Positions 35,180 to 43,238 of a DNA stretch of 64,000 nt are shown here, one piece after another; position 1 is the first letter of the stretch, and each line of letters begins with the position of its first letter. A program made the position numbers and the translations under genes. The DNA comes from an uncultured Bacteroidota bacterium (GTDB lineage: Bacteria; Bacteroidota; Bacteroidia; Chitinophagales; Chitinophagaceae), in assembly GCA_903839875.1 (NCBI GenBank), contig CAIMDZ010000194.1, forward strand, positions 1 through 64,000, written 5' to 3'. The notes beneath the pieces are model-generated. The model was not told the DNA's origin. It worked only from the letters and a program-made list of their open reading frames with translations, and did no database searches.

Positions 35180-35238
35180 CAAATATAGTGACATTTAACA
35201 ATTAAAATGTCACCTTTTTTTTAAAAACAGTGACATTT
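35180..35238 (-). promoter_or_regulatory. abiE promoter with GTGACATTT operator sites
   Basis: On the minus strand TATATTTG (35187-35180) is a -7 box 15 bases before the antitoxin ATG. GTGACATTT (35188-35196) and AAATGTCAC (35205-35213) form a perfect inverted repeat with an eight-base gap, right next to that box. A third GTGACATTT lies at 35230-35238. This fits repression by the AbiEi antitoxin. Confidence 0.6.
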
Positions 35239-35315
35239 CTTCACACCTGGATACGAAACACGAATGATTGAAGAAGATTGCTTTTGTTGTGTAAACAAAA
35301 TAAAGCCAGGTAATC

Positions 35316-35795
35316 CTAGTTGTTCACAACATTCATTGGCTTCGTCAGCCCGCTTCGCCTATCCGTTAGGAAAGGCTTAACTACGTAGCGCTTGGCGCTC
35401 CCAGCAATAATAATCATAATCGCCTCCGGACAATTGTAACTATGGCTATTCGCAATTTCATGCATTTGAGTAAGGTCTTGTGAACTCGGAGTCGCCGTAC
35501 CCAATGGGTGAAAGTGCCACTCACCCAAGTAGTAATGTTTCTCCTTCCATGCCTTGTTTAAAAGCAACTTTAACCCCTTAATGCCTCGTTTAAACCAGTA
35601 CCTTCCGCTCCGGGAATCTTCGGGCGGATCACTCACTTCGCAGACAACCGCCCGGAGATTGTCTGCCGTGTAGTAACCAATTAAAACGCCTCCGGTTTCA
35701 TTAATGCCAGAGGCTGCAATGTTTTTAACCATTACAGCGATATGCTCATCCGCGATACTCAATCCTAAAATTCCGTTTTCAACCACAAAGTCCAT
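35316..35795 (-). CDS. cap3: CBASS Cap3: JAB/JAMM isopeptidase
   Basis: A 159-residue zinc metalloprotease that in type II CBASS removes the CD-NTase from conjugates made by the E1-E2 protein Cap2. JAMM residues: Glu33 in NETGGVLIG, then EWHFHPLGTATPSSQD with His94, His96 and Asp107. Also the WFKRG and GLKLLLNKAWKEKHYYLGEW strands. No signal peptide. It is last in the operon, seven bases after cap2. The catalytic set is complete. Confidence 0.93.
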   Translation of the reverse strand: MDFVVENGILGLSIADEHIAVMVKNIAASGINETGGVLIGYYTADNLRAVVCEVSDPPEDSRSGRYWFKRGIKGLKLLLNKAWKEKHYYLGEWHFHPLGTATPSSQDLTQMHEIANSHSYNCPEAIMIIIAGSAKRYVVKPFLTDRRSGLTKPMNVVNN

Positions 35796-35802
35796 CTTCG
35801 TT

Positions 35803-37578
35803 TTATTGAGTTTTTACTATTTGCAATCCTCCATCTTCTTTCCGTTCGATAACGGCGAGGCAATGTTCATCCTGTCTTTGAAGAAAACCCTCGATTTGCC
35901 GGATAGAGGGAGACAATACCCCGAGGAGATCATCGAGCCTTGCCGGAAATACCGGATGCCAACAGCCTATTCCCTCCAAAGGAAAGACTGGATTTGGTTT
36001 TTCGTCTTTTTGTTTTTGATGCCAGGGCTTCATTAAAGCATCGAAGTTATCCATGATTTCAAATGTAGCAGTTCTGACCATGTAACAATATAGTCGTTTC
36101 GCCTCAAGGCTTGTTGATAAGGATACGACAATCTTGTTTTTGTTTTTCAATTCCCGGCCTAAAAGCATTAACACCATGTTGTTTGCCGTAGCGTCAATAA
36201 TAAGATCAAAAGCGTCAAAAAAAGACGGCTCTTTTTGAAAACACTCTTCAAGGGTTCCAACTTTAAAAGACACGTTAACGAACGGAAAAATTGAATTAAG
36301 CCTTTGCGCAAGCTCTGGTGCTTTTAGGAAGGGCAGGGAAGTCATATCCAAAGTGTGGCGTGAGAAATTGCCAACACTCAAAGTATCTCCGTCAACTATC
36401 GTAATTTTCTCACAACCCAGACGAACTAAAAGTTCCGCAAGCGATGAGCCGAGAGCGCCTGCTCCGACCAGCAGGATATTCATCGCCTCAATTGGCCCGG
36501 TTAGATTTCCCCGAGACGTAATCTGATCTTTAGCCCAGTTTTCTGTTTGAAGCCATTTTATACTGGCACTATCCCGAAACATCACGTTTGTTTGAAATTT
36601 ACGACGCTCTATATTATCGGTTCTGAAACCAGCCTTAACAAGTGGCACGTCTAGTTGTGCTGCAAACCAATGCATGCGGCAGCTTGCTTCCCCAAACCGT
36701 TCAGATACAGGAAACCCAAGAGCAAGAAGTGTTGCTTTGCCCATCATCTTTTTTTCCGCAAGCTGTTTAACAAGTAATGACCGGAGGTCTAATCCCATTG
36801 CAGAGCAAACGTCAAATAATTCCCGCCATGTTTGAGGTATCTGCCAGGGTGCCTTAACAGGAATTCCGGGAAGACGTACCCACAAACCTACACCCTCACT
36901 CCCCTTTGAATTATGGATTGCACTTCCCCATTCAGTTTTAACGACTGGTTCGTGCACTGACTTAAATTCAAGAACTGCTGCAATCTCGCGATTGAAATCA
37001 GGTCGACGCCAATGAACCAGCCCATCTTGTACCGGACTATTTTCCCATATCTGATAAGCGGCCTTCGTTTCATTAGAAACCCAAACCGTCGAAACCCGTG
37101 TTGGGAAAGGTGGCAGTTCAAAAGGATCGCCTTCTGCGACTAGTCGATTTTCCGCAGCGGCTGTTATCCACGATTGCGCACGCTTGATTGTCCAATGCAT
37201 ACGGGTTCCGGCATCGAAAGGCTCCGAATTAAAGAAAGCCTTGCCCCATATACCAAGGCTCGTCTTTACACAAATGTTCCCTGTGCGCCACGGTTTATTG
37301 CTTTCCTCGTTAAAGGTCATGTGGGGGAAAGTAACCTTTATGCCCTGTTCGGCATCAGGATATATTTCCAGCTCACCAAAGGGGTACTGGTGAGAAACCA
37401 AACACCACCAGGTGGTTGCAACAGGCACCCAGTCCGTTGCCGCATAGTCGCCTATGAGCCGAAACTTGAATACCCATTTCTCCGCCTTTTGGTTCCACGA
37501 AAGATCCTCCAACAATTCATATCCGACGATGCCTTCCAGCCTTCTTCGCCCCAATAGCAATTCCTCACTTGGCTCCAT
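35803..37578 (-). CDS. cap2: CBASS Cap2: fused E2-E1 ubiquitin-transfer-like protein
   Basis: A 591-residue protein that conjugates the CD-NTase C-terminus to targets and primes signalling. N-terminal E2-like (ubiquitin-conjugating) domain at residues 20-155, with the likely active Cys103 in WRTGNICVKTSLG. Middle region of unclear fold at 170-360. C-terminal ThiF/E1 adenylation domain: MNILLVGAGALGSSLAELLVRLGCEKITIVDGDTLSVGNFSRHTL (GxGxxG at 372-377, Asp396/Asp398), with a probable E1 Cys539 in EGIGCWHPVFPAR. It lies between the CD-NTase (2-base gap) and Cap3. This identifies the system as type II. Confidence 0.92.
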   Translation of the reverse strand: MEPSEELLLGRRRLEGIVGYELLEDLSWNQKAEKWVFKFRLIGDYAATDWVPVATTWWCLVSHQYPFGELEIYPDAEQGIKVTFPHMTFNEESNKPWRTGNICVKTSLGIWGKAFFNSEPFDAGTRMHWTIKRAQSWITAAAENRLVAEGDPFELPPFPTRVSTVWVSNETKAAYQIWENSPVQDGLVHWRRPDFNREIAAVLEFKSVHEPVVKTEWGSAIHNSKGSEGVGLWVRLPGIPVKAPWQIPQTWRELFDVCSAMGLDLRSLLVKQLAEKKMMGKATLLALGFPVSERFGEASCRMHWFAAQLDVPLVKAGFRTDNIERRKFQTNVMFRDSASIKWLQTENWAKDQITSRGNLTGPIEAMNILLVGAGALGSSLAELLVRLGCEKITIVDGDTLSVGNFSRHTLDMTSLPFLKAPELAQRLNSIFPFVNVSFKVGTLEECFQKEPSFFDAFDLIIDATANNMVLMLLGRELKNKNKIVVSLSTSLEAKRLYCYMVRTATFEIMDNFDALMKPWHQKQKDEKPNPVFPLEGIGCWHPVFPARLDDLLGVLSPSIRQIEGFLQRQDEHCLAVIERKEDGGLQIVKTQ

Positions 37579-37580
37579 GC

Positions 37581-38741
37581 TTAGGCAAATCGTTCTTGTT
37601 TTGGTTCAGAAATATTTGTTCGTGGTGTAAAGCCCGCCAGTGTCGGCGCATTGTTGCTTCCGCGCGTATCGGTATCGTCATCATCCGGCGCAAGTGGGAA
37701 CTTGTCGCCAAATATCTGCCGCCACTTTTCTGTCTGTTTTTTTAGTGAGGTCTCGTCATAAGCTTCGCGGGCGATCTTCGCGTAGGACTCCGCATAATCA
37801 TAAAATTTCTTGAAGTCATCGAAAGTTATCCGGTGCCATACGTTATGTTCCGGTACACCGCGATCTGGGAAGATCGGCACCGTGCCGCTTCGCCTATGCA
37901 CAGCATAGTTCGCAACAAAGGCTTCAAATGTTTCAACGACACCTTCGGCGACACTTGTGATTTTATCCGGGCAGCAATCGCCAATCATGTGTTCTACCGG
38001 ATAGCCTTTGGGATATTTGAGGTCCGTTAATTTCAGCGTCCGCCACCATTTGAATGCCTTGACGACATTGACATAGTGGCCGTTCGTATTCTTGTTCTTT
38101 TCCCGTGTCCACCTGATTTGTTCCAGTGGATGTGTTGTCTCCCAAATACCGGCGTCACGATCAGGAATCCAGAGCGGCTCGCCTTTCCATTCAGGTTCTG
38201 CCCTTTGCGCAGCGCTCAAGACAGAGTTGCCTTTTAGGAGATCAGGTTCAGTCCACCCCTTGGATAATCGCCAATCATAGTAAGGCGTCTGAAGATCTTC
38301 GAGGATCAGGTTTGTTGTGACGCTCGCAGAACGCAGCATCTTCTGGTCAATCTCCGAAGGTGCAGAGGTAACAACAATATCCAGATCAACATACGAAAGA
38401 GAAATGCCGATAGACCGCCCTTGTCTCTCCCATTTTCCTTTATAGTGTTTATCCGCAAATGGCTCAAACATTTCCAGAGCCTTCTTCGGCGTGACTTTCG
38501 CCCGGTCAAGGTTCGTCACGACGATGATATCGACGTCGGCGCGCTTTTCACCCAAGGGGCGAATAGCCGTCGATCTTCTGTAACTTCCTTGCAGGAAGGT
38601 GGTAACGATGGTGTCCTTCAAATCTTCGTCACCCATAAGTCTTTCTCTTAGCGTTGTATGTCCCCTCCGGGACTCGTCTTTTTGTGTTGCAGTCATTCGA
38701 ATGACCGAAAGAAAATCAGTAAAGTAAGTATTTATTCCCAC
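37581..38741 (-). CDS. CBASS CD-NTase (cGAS/DncV-like nucleotidyltransferase)
   Basis: The 386-residue enzyme should make a cyclic oligonucleotide on phage infection. Nucleotidyltransferase core: TFLQGSYRRSTAIRPLGEKRADVDIIVVTNL with GS at 52-53 and metal Asp69 and Asp71, then LSYVDLDIVVT with Asp121. The C-terminal OAS-like half includes WWRTLKLTDLKYPKGYPVEHMIGDCCP. The protein ends in a flexible tail (RTNISEPKQERFA), where Cap2 would act. The product nucleotide cannot be predicted. It sits between the effector gene (3-base gap) and cap2. Confidence 0.93.
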   Translation of the reverse strand: MGINTYFTDFLSVIRMTATQKDESRRGHTTLRERLMGDEDLKDTIVTTFLQGSYRRSTAIRPLGEKRADVDIIVVTNLDRAKVTPKKALEMFEPFADKHYKGKWERQGRSIGISLSYVDLDIVVTSAPSEIDQKMLRSASVTTNLILEDLQTPYYDWRLSKGWTEPDLLKGNSVLSAAQRAEPEWKGEPLWIPDRDAGIWETTHPLEQIRWTREKNKNTNGHYVNVVKAFKWWRTLKLTDLKYPKGYPVEHMIGDCCPDKITSVAEGVVETFEAFVANYAVHRRSGTVPIFPDRGVPEHNVWHRITFDDFKKFYDYAESYAKIAREAYDETSLKKQTEKWRQIFGDKFPLAPDDDDTDTRGSNNAPTLAGFTPRTNISEPKQERFA

Positions 38742-38744
38742 GTG

Positions 38745-40298
38745 TTATTTGTTTAAAAAAGGTAAAGAAATTGAAGGGACATAAGTGCCCGTTCTTAAGT
38801 TGTCAAAGTCAAATTCGTATAAGGTAATCCTGCCAAGCTGCTTGCCATACCGGCCCAGAAAAAAGGAAAAGGCATTCGGAGCGGCCAGGAATAAATGAAC
38901 ACTTCCCATTCGTTCACCAGCTTTTCTATTTGCACGAAATTCAGTCAAAAGTTCTTCTATAGCAGCGACAATATGATTACCGTCACGGATAGAAGCGCCG
39001 GAGGGGCCGGGAAGGATGGTCGCGCTCAAAATTCGGCTCACTTTCGGTAAGCTCTCCAAAACATACTCCTTTACACGCGGAAATATGTCATAGGTGACGC
39101 CGATGCACAAAACGACATCATTGCTGCTGACATTGATAGTTTCCTCGCTCCACTTCCAAAGTGGTGCTGCGTTTTCGCCCGGAGCGGGTTTTCCATTTGG
39201 CTCCAATAATATTCTGCCTCCGTTCCGAACCTTCTGAATGACACCAACCTCGGCCCCGGTTTTTGCATCAAGGAAATACCCCATTGCAAAGGCAGCGGAT
39301 AAGTGGGTGTCAAGATGGATAACCAAAGGCTTGCCTTCTGCCAGCGCCTTATCTGAAAGACGTTGTAGCGCGGGTACAATATCACTTTGCCAAAGCTCGT
39401 CGGCAAGTACATAACGGTTATCAAAATGATGAAGCAGGCAAAGATATTCGTCGGTTTCAAATTCTATTGTGTCGGTTCCTCTGCTGAAGGTGCGCACGCC
39501 GATGCGATAGACATTCCGCACATCCTGTGTCGTGGTCGTGACCCATAAATTTTCTTGTTTAAGAATTTCTTTAAGTTCCTCACGGCCCAGCAGATTGCGC
39601 TTTTCCTGATGCAGGCGCTTTATCAGGTCTGGATAGGGGCTGGTTCTTTTGTCGCTTTGCAGCGTTTGAAGGCCCACGCCTGCAAGTGCGAAATTCATAT
39701 CTTCATCTATGCCCTCGCCGGAGCTCGCACTATGCATGATCCGTAGTTGCCTAACAATAAGAAGCAGATCATCGTCAGACCCGAGCCCAAGATGTTCCCG
39801 CCATTTTTTACGGATTTTGCCGTGCTTTGAATCATCCGACTTGCCGTCAAACAATTGACTGAGTCGGATTGCACCGTTATTGTCAAGCAAGGTTTTCAAC
39901 GTATCGTTCCGGTCCAATCCCCAGGTATTCACGATATGATACACAGCAGTGGCATATTCACTCGGCGATTTTTGATAGTTTCGTTGCAGCTTCTGCAACA
40001 GAGATTCAGATGTCGCACCGATAAAAGCAGGGTCAATCAGCGCATCACAGCTAAACGCACTGCTATGATTGACATGAAACTTTACTTGAAAATATTCGCA
40101 CTTAACAGTGTAGCCATATTCGGAGAGTTTCCCCGGATCGTAAAAGACAGCAACGTCATCAAAGCCAGGCGTATCTGAAATTTCCCAAGCAACTTGCTTC
40201 ACATTGCTATTCGGTAGGTAAAGCGTGCAGGCTTTCCGCCAGAAAAACTTCGCCTGAAATTCAAATCCTCCTTGTATTGCAAGTACTGCGTCCGCCAT
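38745..40298 (-). CDS. cap4: CBASS effector: DUF4297-like nuclease fused to SAVED domain (Cap4-like)
   Basis: A 517-residue effector. Residues 1-180 resemble DUF4297 PD-(D/E)xK nucleases: GFEFQAKFFWRKACTLYL, VAWEISDTPGFDDVAVFYDP (Asp47/48) and CEYFQVKFHV (Gln71, Lys73). Residues 300-510 are a SAVED domain that senses cyclic oligonucleotide: VIHLDTHLSAAFAMGYFLDAKTGAEVGVIQ, NVSSNDVVLCIGVTYDIFPRVKEYV, and the signature GSVHLFLAAPNAFSFFLGRYGKQLGRITLYEFDF. When bound to the signal it would degrade DNA. It is the first gene of the CBASS operon and has its stop only 3 bases before the CD-NTase start. Confidence 0.88.
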   Translation of the reverse strand: MADAVLAIQGGFEFQAKFFWRKACTLYLPNSNVKQVAWEISDTPGFDDVAVFYDPGKLSEYGYTVKCEYFQVKFHVNHSSAFSCDALIDPAFIGATSESLLQKLQRNYQKSPSEYATAVYHIVNTWGLDRNDTLKTLLDNNGAIRLSQLFDGKSDDSKHGKIRKKWREHLGLGSDDDLLLIVRQLRIMHSASSGEGIDEDMNFALAGVGLQTLQSDKRTSPYPDLIKRLHQEKRNLLGREELKEILKQENLWVTTTTQDVRNVYRIGVRTFSRGTDTIEFETDEYLCLLHHFDNRYVLADELWQSDIVPALQRLSDKALAEGKPLVIHLDTHLSAAFAMGYFLDAKTGAEVGVIQKVRNGGRILLEPNGKPAPGENAAPLWKWSEETINVSSNDVVLCIGVTYDIFPRVKEYVLESLPKVSRILSATILPGPSGASIRDGNHIVAAIEELLTEFRANRKAGERMGSVHLFLAAPNAFSFFLGRYGKQLGRITLYEFDFDNLRTGTYVPSISLPFLNK

Positions 40299-40400
40299 TT
40301 TTATTAAGTATTATTTTGTTCATAGAAAATTTATTTACGAATTTCTTCATTGAGGATAGAGGATAGAGCTACGATTGCAGCGCTATCCCTTACCACCCTT

Positions 40401-40598
40401 TTATTTCTTCCCGTCTTTAAGTGCGCGCCTTACGCCATCAAGCGAGTCTGTATCGAACTTGTCTTTCAAAGTTCCCAAGTGTGTATTCCCGTTAACCCCT
40501 TCAAATTCGGGATACTGCTCTTTAAGGTTCTGTACTTTTGTATCTGACCTTTTGCGTCGGTATTCTCCGTCGTTGTTTCGTGAACGTTCGTTGCTCAT
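40401..40598 (-). CDS. Small protein with a duplicated DTKVxNLKEQY motif
   Basis: A 65-residue basic, hydrophilic protein: SNERSRNNDGEYRRKRSDTKVQNLKEQYPEFEGVNGNTHLGTLKDKFDTDSLDGVRRALKDGKK. The unit (D/N)T(K/H)(V/L)(Q/G)(N/T)LK(E/D)(Q/K)(Y/F) occurs twice, at about residues 19-30 and 38-48. Small proteins of this kind are, in my recollection, often found beside Cas2-like small genes; that is recall only, not a search result. It lies 24 bases downstream of the Cas2-like gene, same strand, and about 100 bases upstream of the CBASS effector. Function unknown. Confidence 0.6.
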   Translation of the reverse strand: MSNERSRNNDGEYRRKRSDTKVQNLKEQYPEFEGVNGNTHLGTLKDKFDTDSLDGVRRALKDGKK

Positions 40599-40622
40599 GA
40601 TAAAGTTGTTTTTTAATGGTTA

Positions 40623-40901
40623 TTAATTGAAGTCTTTTACTCTGCCATTCTCGTAAGTAAAGGTTAAAGCGATGTACTTTTCGAGTGTGGCGCTTTTCTT
40701 TTTACAAACGTCCTGAAGGGCTGTTGTGGCCTGCTCTGGCGTTGCATTTTCTTTTACCAAAGTTGTATTCGGCAGTTTCACATTGCCGCCAGAATTTATC
40801 GGAACATGGTCTGAATAGCCAAGATCCTTCATTGCGTTCTTTACTTCAGTATGGATTGTGCTCGTCGTACGTTCGACGTCATAGGTAATTATTACCGGCA
40901 T
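40623..40901 (-). CDS. Small ferredoxin-like (Cas2/SinR-like) protein
   Basis: A 92-residue protein from MPVIITYDVERTTSTIHTEVKNAMKDLGYSDHVPI; the track start nine codons earlier is not needed. The order is strand PVIITYDV, helix TSTIHTEVKNAMKDLGY, strand LPNTTLVKE, helix TPEQATTALQDVCKKKSATL, strand EKYIALTFT. This matches the small Cas2/SinR-like ferredoxin fold (YDV then a TxLV strand, then a helix and a YIAL strand). No catalytic assignment is made. Paired with the small protein downstream, it may form a two-gene module preceding CBASS. Confidence 0.55.
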   Translation of the reverse strand: MPVIITYDVERTTSTIHTEVKNAMKDLGYSDHVPINSGGNVKLPNTTLVKENATPEQATTALQDVCKKKSATLEKYIALTFTYENGRVKDFN

Positions 40902-41756
40902 ATTATTTGTATTAAGTAATCTGTTCACTGGGGTGCTTCCTATCGTAGCAGAACAGAACTCGCCGGGGAGAGAATTGAAAAAATGTTTTAGAAAGCTATT
41001 GTTTTATCCAATCTTTGTTTACTTTCGTCGCGCAATTAGTCATTTTCCAATCTGTTAAGAGGTGAACGGCCTCCGAAGTAGCTTTCCCAGTTGCTAGGTG
41101 ATCTTCTTTGTATTTCGTTTTCGAGTATTTTTTATTAAATAAAGGCTGCAATTATTATGCCATACTGATATTTTCTGAAAAAATGTCACGCATAAGTAAT
41201 TTATTTTTGAAACCGATACACCCATTAACAATCGCTTAAATAAGAAAAGGGCAAATTTGACAGACTGTCTGACAGGCGAAGGCATTTATGTCGCACACTT
41301 ATGCCGTTTTAGTTAGAAAACCATTATGCTTTTGGCATGTAAAGCTACCTTCCATTATCGTGTCGTCAGATATTTTACAGGAATCTATTTTGTTCTTATT
41401 GAAGGTTATCTTATAAATGTGCATAGCATAAAAGTGCTTGGTTTCCACCTTGAATCTGCAAATCTACTAATAGAGCAGGCACGTAATTAAATATCCATAT
41501 TCGCCTTTATCCGTTCAAGTTTTGTAAGTTTATTTATACGGTTGCAAAGGTACTATGAGTACCTGAGTTCGATCTATTTTAAACCGGGTTGTGTACCTCC
41601 GTCTTGCGATATAAATTCCTCAATAGCCTTCAAATCTTCAATAAAATAGTTCGAAAGTTGTATCTTTGGGCGCACAGAAAATGAGAGCGAAGTACAAAGG
41701 GCGGAGAGCGCTTGGAGGCTTCGCTCTTTTATTGCGTTTCATTTCCCATTGTTTTT

Positions 41757-41811
41757 GACGTACTACTTTGAGGTTGTAGGGCGCAAGCGTTCTGATCCAT
41801 TTTGCCCCGCA
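41757..41811 (+). other. Degenerate tRNA-Leu 3' copy (right attachment site of the island)
   Basis: GACGTACTACTTTGAGGTTGTAG matches bases 22-44 of the tRNA-Leu at 14777 (GACGCACTACTTTGAGGTGGTAG) at 21 of 23 positions. It is followed by a worn variable arm, then GTTCTGATCC-ATTTTGCCCCGCA against GTTCGAATCT-CTTTTGCCGCA. The 5' third of the tRNA is absent. This is the expected footprint of an integrated element: full tRNA at one end, displaced 3' part at the other, in direct orientation. It has decayed, so the element is old or immobile. Confidence 0.75.
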
Positions 41812-41820
41812 GAAATGTAA

Positions 41821-41841
41821 AACCCGCGACAAGCGCGGGTT
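41821..41841 (+). terminator. Hairpin after the tRNA-Leu relic
   Basis: AACCCGCG, loop ACAAG, CGCGGGTT. It sits where a tRNA terminator would be, and may be the original terminator of the displaced tRNA end, although only a short T/G stretch follows. Confidence 0.55.
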
Positions 41842-41925
41842 GTGTCGTTCGAAAAGTTCCTTTTACTTACTCTAATTGAAAAAAAACTCAGCGAGAAAGC
41901 CATTTGAAGTATTTTTAAAGAAAAA

Positions 41926-42537
41926 ATGGGGAAACAGTTTAGATATTATTTGTTGACTACTTTTTCGTTTATCACAATACTTTTTTCAGCTTGTATGGCG
42001 AAATCTAATGACAAAGAGAAGCAATTTTGGGAATGGTTTATCGTTAACAAGACGAGATTGTACGAACAAAAAGAACCGCAGGAAAAATTGTTTGACGAGT
42101 TAAGTAGGGAATTAAATAAAGTCGACTCCAGTTTAACATTCGAATTTTCTCCTATCCATTCTGACGGTGTCAGAGAATTTACCGTTTCGGCAGACGGCAT
42201 TAAAAAATACTTCCCCATTGTTCAATCATTGGTAAGTAAGGCCCCTCATGTTGATAAATGGAAAATAAATGCTTTTAGACAGAGGATTCCAGATGATTAT
42301 ACAACGATTGAATACGACAAGAAAACAAAAATTGGATATGACGATATTTACTTTAGATATGCGCTTGATTCAGGGAAAATTGCGATAGAATTAAATGTGC
42401 GAAATTTTATTGATTCTCCCAGTTTCAAACATGCAGTCTATATTTTATTGGATGGTTTGATAGGTGAGTACGATATGGAAATACAAATAAGTGGTATTAA
42501 ATTTGTTTTATTAGATGAAAATAATACTGCTCCTTAA
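41926..42537 (+). CDS. Putative lipoprotein, 203 residues
   Basis: Signal with lipobox: GKQFRYYLLTTFSFITILFSACMAKS, Cys at about residue 23, so the mature protein would be a membrane-anchored lipoprotein. The mature part begins KEKQFWEWFIVNKTRLYEQKEPQEKLFDELSRELNKVDSSLTFEFSPIHSDGVREFTVSADG, a pattern (FWxWF...) that I have seen in unassigned proteins but cannot name. The rest is mixed beta-alpha with WKINAFRQRIPDDYTTIEYDKKTKIGYDDIYFRY. It lies just outside the right edge of the island. Function unknown. Confidence 0.65.
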   Translation: MGKQFRYYLLTTFSFITILFSACMAKSNDKEKQFWEWFIVNKTRLYEQKEPQEKLFDELSRELNKVDSSLTFEFSPIHSDGVREFTVSADGIKKYFPIVQSLVSKAPHVDKWKINAFRQRIPDDYTTIEYDKKTKIGYDDIYFRYALDSGKIAIELNVRNFIDSPSFKHAVYILLDGLIGEYDMEIQISGIKFVLLDENNTAP

Positions 42538-42677
42538 CTCCATTAATTAAGCTGAGAGATCTCGTCGATGAAAACAAAAAAGCAAAGTCTAATTAAAAAT
42601 GTCATTCGAAATAGTTTTCTCTGAATTGTATAGGGTGCTGACCGCATAACTACCGATTCATTTTCATCGAGGTCATG

Positions 42678-43238
42678 TTATTTACAGTACATCAACGGAA
42701 GTTTTTTATGGAAATGTACAGGCTCTTTGTAAAAACCGGGGTTATTCACATTCTTTGCTAATCGCTCCCGCAATGCATCCCTGCTGGTTATATCTTTAAG
42801 TGTTGAATCGGCAACTAATGATAAAGTCAAGTTCCATCCCCGGCTATCAAGGTCTGTAACTTTTAAGAAAAAGTATCCCGGACGTTTTGCTTCATAATCA
42901 TAACACTCCACATTGATGAAAACGGCATTGCCAATTTTTGAAAAGAACGCACCGACATTTTCGTAGGTTCTGTTGGACCCGGCGCGGTTCATATAGGTGA
43001 ATGCAAATTCAAAATAATTATATCGTTCCATCACAAAATAATTGTGCTCGTCAACATCTTCCTTCATCTTCCAGATGGCTATCAGGTTGGTATCTGCCGG
43101 AACATTCGGTTTTTCGTCGAGCGAGAACTTCGAACAGAACTTACTAAAAATCCGAAGTTCGGGAAGAGGGTCATTCTGCTGTGCTTCACAGATACCTACA
43201 GTAAATAAAAAGGTGATGATCAAAGAAATGTATTTCAT
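42678..43238 (-). CDS. Hypothetical secreted protein, 186 residues
   Basis: From MKYISLIITFLFTVGICEAQQ there is a clear signal peptide, so the protein is periplasmic or exported. The track start three codons earlier (MLDMKYIS) is not preferred. Mature protein: NDPLPELRIFSKFCSKFSLDEKPNVPADTNLIAIWKMKEDVDEHNYFVMERYNYFEFAFTYMNRAGSNRTYENVGAFFSKIGNAVFINVECYDYEAKRPGYFFLKVTDLDSRGWNLTLSLVAD, a beta-rich, calycin-like pattern. It is alone on its strand. No family recognised. Confidence 0.7.
   Translation of the reverse strand: MKYISLIITFLFTVGICEAQQNDPLPELRIFSKFCSKFSLDEKPNVPADTNLIAIWKMKEDVDEHNYFVMERYNYFEFAFTYMNRAGSNRTYENVGAFFSKIGNAVFINVECYDYEAKRPGYFFLKVTDLDSRGWNLTLSLVADSTLKDITSRDALRERLAKNVNNPGFYKEPVHFHKKLPLMYCK

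Larger units (their letters stand above)
40902..41925. other. Gene-poor right end of the island
   Basis: About 1 kb with no supported gene; the small ORFs listed in the track (41094, 41638) are chance or antisense readings, the latter running across a tRNA-like relic. Notable pieces are CAGACTGTCTG (41261-41271), GGTACT-ATG-AGTACC near 41550, the decayed reading-frame tail at 41626-41661, and the degenerate tRNA-Leu copy with a terminator after it. Confidence 0.55.

Noticed and set aside
41094-41285. A 63-residue minus-strand ORF
   Set aside because: No ribosome-binding site, no recognisable motif, A/T-rich intergenic sequence.
14777-41811. Treating the island as a prophage
   Set aside because: No capsid, terminase, portal or tail gene is present; the cargo is R-M, toxin-antitoxin and CBASS.
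14777-41811. Treating the island as a conjugative element (ICE)
   Set aside because: No relaxase, coupling protein or Tra gene is recognisable in the span, although a mobilisation origin cannot be excluded in the gene-free left end.
41638-41832. A 64-residue minus-strand ORF at the island's right end
   Set aside because: It is the antisense reading of the degenerate tRNA copy (CGAKWIRTLAPYNLKVVR), a common annotation artefact over tRNA-like sequence.
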